From positions 1,202,715-1,266,714 of the forward strand of contig NW_002060947.1 of NCBI RefSeq assembly GCF_000150275.1: a stretch of 64,000 nt of DNA. Direction: 5' to 3'. Of this stretch, positions 1 through 11,155 are shown piece by piece (the stretch's first letter is position 1; the number at the start of each line of letters is the position of its first letter). A program made the translations under genes and the position numbers. Source of the DNA: Trichoplax adhaerens. Its lineage: Eukaryota > Placozoa > Uniplacotomia > Trichoplacea > Trichoplacidae. Below the pieces are notes generated by a model. It did no database searches. It was not told the origin of the DNA and saw only the letters and a list, made by a program, of their open reading frames with translations.

Positions 1-117
1 ATTACTTAGCGATAATGAACCTATTGAACTTATGAGTTATTAATATTGCAAGACAACATGATAAATAGTTATTCGCCAATATATAACTTATCTCCTAGTA
101 TCGACTTGTCTTCGTAG

Positions 118-1724
118 GTGTTTGCTTGACACATCGCAATATCGTTACTGCCTGTCAGGCGGCTGTTAGCCCAGAACAATTTCTTTTGAAAGATCCTGAG
201 ATCTTTTTGTGTGTTTTGCCACTTTATCACATCTTTGGAATGATCGTCTGCATGCTAGCGCCTATATACTTTGGCGTAACCGTAATTATGTTGCCTCGAT
301 TTGATCCACAAGTATTTTTAAAATGTGTGGAAAAATACAAGGTATTGTTTCTGTAATTTTTCTCATTGTAGGTACAACTTTAAATTTAAAGTACTGTATA
401 ATTTGGCTGTATATCCATAGTAAAATTAAATTACTTTTATCTAATGCGCCGCTCATTGTATGAAATACTGTATATCGCATGATTTAGTGAATATTTTGGA
501 ATAATTAAATAAAATTTAGGTAACATACGCACCGTTAGTGCCTCCCCTTGTCGCATTTTTTGCTAAGCATCCTATGGTTGATAAGTATGATATCTCATCG
601 ATGTGGCGATCATCATGCGGCGCTGCTCCATTAAGCAAAGAACTTCAACAAGCAGCTGAAAAACGTTTAAAAATCAAGATATTGCAAGGTTTAATTTTAA
701 TTGCATTTAGCAAAATGTTTTGATGATATTACTGACCTAGTCTTTAGTAACTGTATATGCAAGAATTCTGCTGCAGTGTACAATTTTCTTTATTGATAAA
801 TTAGGTTACGGAATGACCGAAACTACAGGTAGTGGTCACCTTAATCCATATAATTCTATCAGACATGGCAGCGTTGGACATTTGATTCCTTTCATGAAAT
901 GCAAGGTATAGACAATAATTTTTAATCGGTTAATAGAATGATCCAATGATGTTTGCTACTGTTTAGTGGATTGATATAGTTTTAGTAAGAACAGCAGATT
1001 AAGTTTAGTAGCGACCTTATCTTTGAATCGTAAGGACCTTCTATGGCTATTTATTTAACTGCTTTGCAAACTTAGGTCATTGATGTATTGACTGGTGAGA
1101 CATTAGGACCCTACAAGGAGGGTGAAATTCTGTTGAAAGGTGCAATGATAATGAAAGGTTACTTGAAAAATGAAAAAGCCACCCAAAATACAATCGATAA
1201 AGACGGCTGGTTGCACACTGGTGACATTGGTTATTACGATAGTGATGAATTTTTTTACGTTGTGGATCGAGTTAAAGAGCTCATTAAATATAAGGCTTTT
1301 CAGGTCGAACTTTTATACCTTGCATTATATGTGTTAAATTTTAAATCTGATTATCATATAGTATTAGTATTATTTATAAGTCAATCTTAAAGCTACATTA
1401 AATCAGAAATGCTCTAATCTACCATAACAGGTTGCACCAGCGGAATTGGAAGCCTTATTAATGACACACGACAACGTCATGGATGCTGCAGTGATTGGTG
1501 TTCCAGACGAAGACTGTGGAGAATTGCCAAAAGGAATTGTAGTAGTAAAGCCTGGTGCATCAGCTAAAGATATTTTGGAGTTTGTCAATAAGAAAGTATC
1601 ACCACAGAAAAAATTACGTGGTGGTATCGAATTTGTAAAAGAGATTCCTAAATCTGCTAGCGGTAAAATATTACGACGTGTCCTAAAGGAAAGGGAAGCT
1701 AAACGTATCAAAAGTAAATATTAA
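118..1724 (+). CDS. acyl-CoA synthetase / 4-coumarate-CoA ligase-like (ANL superfamily), 3' part
   Basis: Adenylate-forming enzyme that activates a carboxylic acid with ATP and then transfers it to CoA; the substrate cannot be told from sequence. Exons in view: 118-341, 520-688, 805-905, 1076-1303, 1431-1724. The first visible exon begins just inside the AMP-binding P-loop (the 'PKG' end of the motif lies upstream of the window), reading GVCLTHRN. Later landmarks are in family order: YGMTETTG, the [11 protein letters not shown] aspartate motif, the hinge region [23 protein letters not shown], and the C-terminal catalytic lysine motif [11 protein letters not shown]. About 340 residues are present of a usual 540. 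In 4CL and luciferase relatives the hinge-side motif is normally KYKG(F/Y)QV; here the glycine is alanine. The C-terminus IKSKY is not a peroxisomal SKL signal. An AATAAA lies at 2131-2136. Family certain, subfamily not. Confidence 0.93.
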
Positions 1725-2130
1725 TGACTTATCGTTTGGAACCTTGATGCTTATGAGCAGTTTATGATTAAACTATGTGCTCTAAATCCTTAACTACGGT
1801 ACTTCAAATACGTATAATGCTCGTATCGTAATTTTTAGCAGTCTACCTTTCTATTATTCTAACCAAGATTCTTTGAGTTAAATTTGGTAGAGGAAACTTT
1901 ACTCTGAGCACTTACGTATGTGCTTATGTTAGCAGGCATTGATATGTAGGTACAACTATATTATCATCTATTTTTCGTCACGCTTTTGATAGAAATGTAT
2001 GTGTACATTGTCCAGTACATGTATACGTAGTCATAGTCAACATTTTATTGTACAACATGCACAACACGCTTTATACTTGTCCTTAAATCAATCATTCGTA
2101 TTACCGTTATGGGAAACATTATATTAGCAA

Positions 2131-2136
2131 AATAAA
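2131..2136 (+). promoter_or_regulatory. candidate polyadenylation signal of the acyl-CoA synthetase gene
   Basis: An AATAAA hexamer lies about 407 bp after the stop codon, at a plausible 3'UTR distance in AT-rich DNA. The match is exact, but such hexamers also occur by chance here. Confidence 0.4.
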
Positions 2137-3863
2137 ACCTTCCTGTCTGCTAGCTTTTCTAAATCTAATCGTTTAGAATGTCTCATTAGTCACAGAGATA
2201 TTTATGTGTGGTCAATCTTGTAACATCTATGCATAGATGACTGAGTACAATGTACATGCTCTCATTGGCAAGTATAGCATAGCTTATTTGGAATATTCTG
2301 GAGGGCAGCATTATCAAACAGACTACTACGTAAGTAGTGCCATAGGTTGATTGATTGACAAACATGCATGCATGCAAATAATTATTAGTTTCGGAAGAGC
2401 AACTGGTATGCCCAACCTTATAGTACCCGGGTAAGGTAATACGTAATTTTTGTAGATAAAGCTAATAAGTAATATCATAATATTCTAGTAAAACAACTGA
2501 CTGAAGAATTCCGGTGTAATAAATTCAAATCCAAAGAAAACGTCAGTGGATAGTAATAGCTTAATTACATTTTATTGGGTATCTAATGTTAACGGAGGAT
2601 AAGAACTAGCTATAGCTATCAACAGAAAGACCTCGCTTTATGTGCAATTGGCAAACACCATCTACCATGTTACAAGTTACCATAGCTTCCTAATGAATAC
2701 GGTAGGAGCTCCACTAATACTATAGTGCTTTATATTATCGTCTATTTTCCCAAATACGGCATATATGACAACTGGTTATAATGTTCATATACTTTTAGTC
2801 GACAATACTATTATAATCGTCATAATTAGATATCTCTACTAATATAGGATCTCCTATATTAACATCAATAGCCATTTAAGTTAGTTAATCTCGCCAACGT
2901 TCCATGCGGATTCCAAAAGATTGTTATACGAATAAAAATATCGAAAAGATAGAACTAGTAGAAATTCAACACAGAATACAAACGACGCTATGCATCAACA
3001 ATAGTTGCTATAGCACCGATATACGAATTTTCAAGTTGATCCCGAGTGTTTAAGCTCGTATTCCTTGCATAAGTATCCAATCGTGCATTGACTGCTTGAT
3101 TGTTATGGGCTATTTTGAAGCTAGATCCATAAGGAAAAGCTCACTTTGATTGGTAAATTAATTTATGGGTCTACTTTCGTTCCTACAATGCTCATATTTT
3201 GGAATTAGTATACTCTGTCAATTTTAAACTCTACAACTCAATTGATAGACCTAATGATTGTTGTTATAATAAACTACTATACGTTCATTACAGCAATCAT
3301 ATCCATGCAATATACCGATATGATATGACTCATTAACTGTACTCATATATAAGCGTAAACCTTAAGATATTACTGTCAGTTCTATATACGAATATAGTGT
3401 ACGAATGTACGCGGAGTGAGGGTCTACTAGCATCTAAAGATATTACTGTAGGCCAATCTAATATCTGTTAACAATAATGCATACGAGACGGCTAACGGAT
3501 TTTGTAAGTAAGATTAATTAATGGAGTCATAATATTGATAGAGCGACGGACATACATGCCGTATTGGATAGAAAATGACGGTGTGATTGCAATCAGTTTA
3601 CAGTAGTAGACTGGACCAGAATATACAAAGTCAAAAATGTTAAGCATGATTCTTTATTAACTTCGAGCAGTCTCGTCCAGCCTAATGCCTAATGTACTGT
3701 GGAAGTTACCGCAAAAGCCGTCCTATTGTTTGTAAATATTACATTCTGCAAGCGCTGTTTCTAGTCTGCATTGCAGCTCAACCAGCGGTAGCAGAACTAA
3801 TTGGCTAGTGATAGCGTTGCCTAATAACGAGAACTCTTTCATGACTCTAAGTTATCATGCAAA

Positions 3864-4157
3864 CTACTCTACTGCCATGGACATTCGATCAACAGTAAAG
3901 AGAAAAATTCTTCTCATAACGCCACTTGCGGGATAGATTACAGAAGCACAGGCAATCCATACTTTCAGCAACTGATTTTGATCAGCGCCGGCTGTAAACT
4001 CTAGAAACCTCCAAACTTTGCGGTAAGAAGTTTCTCTGACCTCGAAGCCCAAAGAGGAAAGAACCTCAGACGGAAGACAACGTGACTTGCGGATCGTATA
4101 GAGTTTGCGCACTATCACTTGCATTTCCTCAATTGCCGTAGCTTGCAAATTATCCAA
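3864..4157 (-). CDS. uncharacterised 97-codon open frame, possibly an orphan single-exon gene or exon
   Basis: I do not recognise this frame. It is flanked by in-frame stops and is noticeably GC-richer than its AT-rich surroundings, which is why it is listed. The only start in the first few codons is TTG; an ATG lies 12 codons in. The predicted product is mixed, with charged N-terminal half (IEEMQVIVRKLYTIRK) and a more hydrophobic C-terminal half (LLKVWIACASVIYP). No signal peptide, repeat or catalytic motif is visible, and I found no partner exons with matching splice phase. It could be a young gene, a decayed insertion or chance. Confidence 0.2.
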   Translation of the reverse strand: MDNLQATAIEEMQVIVRKLYTIRKSRCLPSEVLSSLGFEVRETSYRKVWRFLEFTAGADQNQLLKVWIACASVIYPASGVMRRIFLFTVDRMSMAVE

Positions 4158-4302
4158 GCAACCAGTTCAAACTGCAGCTAGCATCTCCTTCTCTTCGCTA
4201 TTGCTGACAAGTATACTGTTGGAGAACGCATTTAACCATCACTTGGGCTAATTAATCAAATACTCTGTTGCTATTTATGTTAACGAAATTGGCTAGAACT
4301 AC

Positions 4303-4907
4303 AAGTGTTGAAAATTGCTAGTACAACATTGTCGACTTGAAGGCAATACTGTAGGTAAGCTTAGCAAGCCCTAGGCTGACAAGATAATGATTGATCGTTC
4401 AGTTTTCATCAACGATTATAATGGTAGTGCATAGCATAGAATAAATGATAGTTATTCGTTATGTTATTGATTTTCTTAGGGCTATTTGTGATAGCGAAAT
4501 AGACCGGGATTGCAAGTGTTGAAAATTACCAGTACAACATTGGCGACTTGAAGGCAATACGTAAGCTTTGTAAATCATAGCTCGATAAGATGATGACTTG
4601 ATAATCAAGTTTTCATCGACAGTGATATGGAAATGGGATAGCATAGGATAAATGATGGTTATAGCATCATTCCTCTATTCATTAATGCTATTGATTTTCT
4701 TGGGGCTATTCATGATAATGAAATAAATCAGAATCAGAAGTATTGAAAATTACTGGCACAACATTGACGATTTGAAGGCAATATGTAAGCTTAGCATGTC
4801 ATGGCTCCATAAGATGATAACTGGATAGTTCAATTTTCACCGATAATCATAGGGTAATGCATAGTATAGGATAATTGATCGTTATAGTATTATTCTTGAC
4901 TATCTAG
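4303..4907. repeat. three-copy imperfect tandem repeat, unit about 211-224 bp
   Basis: Copies begin at about 4303, 4514 and 4738, each opening with AAGTRTTGAAAATTRCYRG followed by a shared run ending GACTTGAAGGCAATA or close to it. The later part of each unit shares GGATAAATGAT-like and TATTGATTTTCTTRGGGCTAT segments. The array runs right up to the first recognisable WBP4 coding exon at 4908, so it sits in that gene's 5' flank or first intron. The copies differ by scattered substitutions and small indels and encode nothing. Confidence 0.85.
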
Positions 4908-7806
4908 GGCTGAATATTGGGTATCACAACCTAAAAAGTTTTGCGAATTTTGTAAATGCTGGATAACCGACAATAAAGCGGTAAGCCCGTTAATATGTAG
5001 ACAACATTCAATCAGCTGCAGCTTTTGATGCAATCCTATTTCTAGTTTTAATTATATTGAGTGAATTGTATTTACCATTCCACTGATCCTTCATGGACAA
5101 TTTAGTAGCGTTTCTTTGTGTATAGATTTCTTGCTGTGATCAAATGCTGTCATTCTACCATTTAGGATTTAGCTCAGCTATTGATTACAATCATATTTCT
5201 AGTTCCAGTTTAGACGAGCATTTGTCATCTGTTTATCTTTCCAAAGCAAATTCTTTTTGTAGCAGGCATTACTATATGATTCTTAATAATTATAAATAAT
5301 CGTTGCATTGGAATCCTGTTAGTAATTAAGTTTCTATAAGGCGTTTCATTGACAATATTGATATAACCTACCTGTATCCTGTACAGATTGCTCAATTGGC
5401 TTCATAGTTGAAGACGAGGTTCTTTAGACTAACTTCTGGTTAACCGTATAATCAAAGACAATTCAAAATTAATTGTTATACTGAAATGCTTCTACGTCTC
5501 AACGAAACTTTGTTATGTTTAATAATATAATCAATTGGCAATTTAAACGTATCAGCTAGACTACCTTCAATTAACGCATGCATTAAGCATAGAATTAGAA
5601 TTCAAATTTAGTGTCTTTCTCTTTCATATGCTATGCGTAACTAAGACGATGGATATTGTGTCTGTATAGTTGTTACTCCTATATCGTGATTACGAATTGA
5701 ACATAAGTAGTGCTGTACTTCTCCTTATAAGTAACACCGATATAATAGGTGCAGTAATTTGAAACAATAATCAAGGTTGACATGAATATGCTGCGCTTAC
5801 CTTTATTTTAAATATTCTTATACGAATAAAACGGATGTCTATTAAATACTTGATCAAATACTGCTTAATAAATTCATATTTCAATCAATTCCATATCCTT
5901 TAATAACAATTGATTGTAGAGTATCGAATTTCACGAACGTGGCGTTAAGCATAAAAAATGCGTTGAAGAAAGAATTCGCGAGGTATCAATTCTTTCAAGT
6001 CTACATGATGCTGCTGATACAACGTTTAATTACGCTTGAGATACTACTGTATGCAAGCGTGTACAGGCGTTTTAATAATCCAAGCGATCATTGTACATGT
6101 TATGGTAATATAATAGTGAAGTTAGGCCCAATAACTTTTTTATATCCCACTATATACACTAGGCTCGTCATCGCAGCACTGAAAAGAAAAATGCAGAGAA
6201 AGATCTCCAGGCTGAATTACAAGCAATCGAAAAAGTACTGCTAAAGTGGATAGATGCGCTCTTTTGCTTTTTCCTAACTACGAAAGATTTATATTTTTTA
6301 TCCTTGTACATCAGGCAGCCGCTGCTGCATTCCGGGAAGACATTAAAAGTAATCCTGCTTTAGCTCGAGAATTGCCTAGCAAAGGCGCCTACAAGAAGTC
6401 GCAATTAAAGCCCCAAGGTGGTAGATATGTTATGTTGTCATTGTACGATTATCAACATAAAACGCTTCATGTAGCTATCATCCTATCATCGACTTCTAGA
6501 AACTCTTGCAATACAGAGCTCGCTAGTATGCATTAGTAAAGCACGTATGACATATTTCTCTAATTTGTAATCACTAGAGAATTACAAGGTGCAACCGGTA
6601 CAAACAGTACCACATTCACAATGCAGTTGGACTGCTCAACTATCTCCAGAAGGCTACACGTATTACTATAATTGGACTACTGGAGGTAGACTCCGATAAT
6701 GATTCTGCCTCCTTGTTTCAATCTAATATTGGTGATATTTCTCTTTTTGTGCAATTTAGAATCAAAATGGGAAAAGCCCGCCGGATTTATTCAAAATCAA
6801 AGGTTAAATTTATCTTAAGTTGAGTTATCATATTTTATTTCTTTCTTTCTTATTTTTAACTTCTTTGCGGCAGTTATTCTGATATGTGACTGATTTAAAA
6901 AAATCTAGTTGTCACCATATTAATTTGAGTCTCATTGATTGTTTAATTTCAAAGTTGAATAGGCCCTAAGCTATGTCTAATCTAAAATTTGCATCATTAA
7001 CATTATAAGTCATTCTATTCAATCGTTTTCATATAACTAACGTCGACTTTTAACTCATCTAATAGTAATTCAAGTAAAGTTGAAAATGCCAGTAAAACAG
7101 CAGATAGCAATTCGCCTGCTGTAAGTTAGACTCTTAAGCCCACGGCTGCATCGAATTACATGTAGCCCGACATATAGCTTTTTAAGTATTAATGGCGAAA
7201 GTAAACATATTCTACTTATCCATGTTGTAATAGGCTGTTAACGCATTACAAAGGACTTCATAATGGTATAACTGTTGCTAACAATATGATATTATACTAA
7301 TTTTCAATAAAATTAGCAAAGTAAGATCGACAAGGATAACGAAAATGGAATGACAGAAACTGGAATCAAACGCAAGATCGATAAAGTTGATAGTGGAAAC
7401 AAGGCTGTTGGAACTGCAAATGCATCTCCCTATGGAGCTTGGGTAACTGTAGCCGTACAGTAAGTTTCATACAATACTAAAATTCTACAAATTATCCGCA
7501 GGCGATACGATGAATTTTAACCATAATAATAATAGCTACTTATGTACTATATGAATGTGAGAATTGATTGCCATAATTTTCGTCAATATCACTGTATTCA
7601 GTGACGTGGTTGAAAAGAAAGTGGAATCAAAGCCAGAGCCCAAAAAGGAGCTGGTTCCAGCCGAAGAAGAAATCGCATTTAGGCAAAAAACGATCGACTC
7701 ATTTTCTTCATCTCTACAAACAAATGATAGCGGTGTAGCTAAATTTAAGAAACGTAGTATAAAGTTTGGATTAAAGAAAAATATCCGTCAAAGAGACGAT
7801 GAATAG
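4908..7806 (+). CDS. WBP4: WW domain-binding protein 4 / FBP21, spliceosome component
   Basis: Splicing factor of early spliceosomes, binding proline-rich partners. Exons: 4908-4980, 5920-5982, 6163-6234, 6315-6420, 6578-6685, 6760-6802, 7066-7120, 7317-7459, 7602-7806. With a two-base 'AT' from an unseen 5' exon, the total is 870 nt, or 289 residues (human about 376). The N-terminus (after Met) AEYWVSQPKKFCEFCKCW begins a U1-type zinc finger with C13, C16, H30, H36 (CEFC then FHERGVKH). A basic coiled stretch follows. One WW domain spans residues about 123-148 (W123, triple Tyr YTYYYN, W145 in SKWEKP); the vertebrate protein has two. SPYGAW and the C-terminal FKKR...KKNIRQRDDE match the vertebrate tail (NPYGEW, FKKRR...RNLRQRGDD). 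There is no in-frame ATG before exon 4908, so the start codon is probably split by an intron. Identity is secure. Confidence 0.94.
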
Positions 7807-10800
7807 CTAAGCAAAGGCGATATACAGTATTTCTGCCCAATCACAGCTAAAATGCTCCATAATTCTGTTCATCGTTTAAGGTGACTTTCACTGGTTTCAA
7901 GTTATGTCCAAGCACAGCTATTTTGATTGTCATTTATGTTTCTCTGTTCGGACTGTATTAGTCTTACTAAATGGCTAAATTAATTGTGATGTTATTGCGA
8001 CGATCATCACTTGTGTATATAAAATTTACATCAACACGTAGTACTGTTTGCATGATTTATATCCCATAAAATTTATTGTTCCACGTATCAAGCATACGAA
8101 AAGACTCGTCTAACTATTATGTAAAATTTGTAATCGTTTGTGAATTACTATGATCTGAATATGCTAGGCAATATTTTTGAGCGACCTATCCAATATCATT
8201 TGGGCACAATAGCTGTAGATTACGAATGGCTCGATCATGAATATATTTAAAATTTAAATTATAGGCATTTATGATGAAAACTGACAATTAGTATTTTATT
8301 ATAATCTACGCCAAAGTTACTTAAATTCTCTTATTAACGCCATCATCAAGAAGATGCGACAATATTAGATGGCGAAATAATAGTAATATACCCAGGCTAT
8401 AGTTTTATATTAATAGTTTTATCATTGACCTATAATATAAAGTTATGAAATTTCTGATAGGGTTTAAAATGTAAATTATAACCCAAAATCCGATTTGTTT
8501 TATTAACTAGTCGGCAATAAACTTTATATTACCAACTTTTAATTTAAAAAGTTGCAATTTACAGTTACTGATACTAAATTTCAGGAGTTTACAATTTTTG
8601 AATCAGAATTAAAGTAACTTATTAATTGGTTGATGAAATTCTTAAGGATAGTATGAATATCATATTCTAAAGATTTCTATGTTATAGAATGTTGTTTTGG
8701 ATGAAATATGATTCTTTATGGAGCAATTACTGAAATATAGGCTTTCAATTGCAGTACATCAATTATTTACTTAGGAATAATGCGACTAGTGACCCGCTGA
8801 TTTCCGACTGAATATTACTTGCATTTATCCAAAACCTTGATATAATTACTATCAAATATATTGTTGTCAAAATACTCATGTTTTACATACTCGTATTCCA
8901 TGAATTGGATACATAAATTTAATTTAATACTTACTGTTTTATAGCTATAGTGGTAACTAATTTAAATGAAGCAGATCAAATTCTGATAGTATATCAAAAA
9001 TTGCATAGCGTTAAAAGTCTAATCTGAATCCTATTTCATGTGCTTACGCGCTATAAACTTATGCTAAAATTACCATGTTACTATAATTGTAGAAAATAAT
9101 TTCTTATTATTTACATGAACTAGAATTCAAGGGCATCTTTTAAATAAGTATTTAGCTTTTATTCCATAATTTATCAAAGTGATACCGATAACTGAGTAAC
9201 TAGAACTATTACTGGTATACCAAAATTGATACTCTAATTCAACGATACTGTTAATATGATAATATAATAATATAGTTGAAAGAAATGGTAACTGAAAGTT
9301 AACCAATCCATGAAATTAAAATTTTTGTGTTTAAAATAAGGAGTACCTGTTGTGATTGCTTACTTACTGTAGTAACTTTCAACAATACTTGCCATAATTT
9401 TCTCGATATCAAGTATAGGTAGATGGCAATCAGATAATTAAATTACTATTCCAAATATAATTAATCAATTTATTGGTAGATAATCACTTAAAAATAACAT
9501 TTACCAAATCTTAATTTAAAATTATAGTTGAAAGTAAGGAATATGAGAACTTAAAAATGTGTATTTAAACTACGGCTAAGCTAAGACAAGCAAGTAAAAA
9601 TGAAAAGTACATCATGAAATATTAATGTCGTAATTAATAACATAAGTTTATACACTAGTACCGTAGATACCTTATTAGCTGTATTCATACCATCAGAATC
9701 AAGAACACGCCAATGGTAAAATTAATGATACTCAAACGTATTTTGGCACACCATAAAAATCGGAGGTTGAAATACCTGATGGCAGGCAAGTAATAAAGAC
9801 TCCCAGTTATTATACGTATACTATAAATGCAGATGAGTAACTCATGTATTTGCTGCGTTCCACATGAAACAAGGATAATATACTACTGTAGCGATCTTAG
9901 CTGCAAATGCTAGGTAATATAAATCAGCCAGTACCGTTAAATGGTTTAATATTATGTTTTTATTAGATCTACTTAGTAGTTGTAATTAGTAAGAGTAAAG
10001 CTATGGGTAGTAAGTTTCTAATTTTTTTACAAAATTAGGACATCTGTAGCCTGTTTCATCACAATTTATGATTGTGGACGCATATATTTCCATAAAATCA
10101 ACAGATTTGGTTAGAAAAGACTACAATATCCATGTAATGTAAACATTCGTTCTTACGACCATTTCTAACTACCAAATCCATGTTTAAAATTGAGACGTAT
10201 TCTTGGTCAAGGCTTAAATTTTGGATAGATTTGGTATCTCTGTTCATGCTTTACATGGGCACACATTACCTTATATAGCCTTAAATGAAGTTATTTATAC
10301 GATAGTAAACATTGCTTAACCGCTAATTCGTAATAGCACTTATAACTTTCCAATTTACCGTATTCAGTTTGATATAATCCGATACACCATAAGTCATACT
10401 TCGCCAATGTGCCAGTGTATTCGTGGACAAATTACATTAATTAAGTAGGTATATGAATAAGACATGTATCATGCTATTGAATGCTACATTTAGTCTAGAA
10501 TAGAATCATACAATAAACTAAAAAAGACTTTCTACATTAGAGAAGGAGTTCCTCATAAATCTCCGATATATAACGAAGACATAATCAGAAATCCAGTTTT
10601 AAAAGCTATTCAGCAATCGAGATTAATCTTAGCAACAAAATTTAATTATAGTAGTGTTTAAGCTCATAAATTCAATTTTTATTTAGTTAATTAGAAATTT
10701 GCTTAACAGACATTGTTTCGTAGTGAATATTTAGATATGCTAAGAAGCATGGAAGCTTAACAGGACGGAAGCTAGCTGAAGTTGAATGTAGAGGAATATA

Positions 10801-11155
10801 CGCTTATTTTAAATTATCTACCCGTGCTGAATGTAGAACATTTATTAATTATGACAGCTACGGTATTTTTGGTTTGTAGACAACTTCCGCAAGGTCTATT
10901 TTACTGATATTTCTGTATTAAATAAATTGTTGCATTTGTATCTATAGCACTACTCTAAAGAATGATCGCCTTCGGCTGTAGCTACATATTGAATGAACAC
11001 ATGCAGTTTTAACAACACTTACAATTATTTACATTTCAAATTGTTCATATTTTCGCTCGATATATTGACCTATTTCTACTTTCGTATTGCACATTTGGTG
11101 TGAATAACGAATATGCACACAATCAAGGAGCTTATTTTTTAGTATTGTTTTAAAT
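7807..11155. other. intergenic between convergent WBP4 and IFT88, AT-rich
   Basis: About 3.3 kb with no long open frame or recognisable exon on either strand. It must contain both 3'UTRs. A TTTATT (AATAAA on the minus strand) at 10841-10846 is a possible IFT88 poly(A) signal. No mobile element was seen. Confidence 0.6.

Larger units (their letters stand above)
1725..4302. other. intergenic, AT-rich, no gene recognised
   Basis: The stretch holds the probable 3'UTR of the synthetase gene and then AT-rich DNA with stops in all frames. The one exception is a GC-richer open frame at 3864-4157 on the minus strand, listed separately. No family, RNA gene or mobile element was recognised. Confidence 0.6.

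Noticed and set aside
5013-5310. Possible two-copy repeat (about 152 bp) in WBP4 intron 1
   Set aside because: Only about 30 bp (AGCTTTTGATGCAATC versus AGCTATTGATTACAATC) is convincingly similar; too diverged to call.
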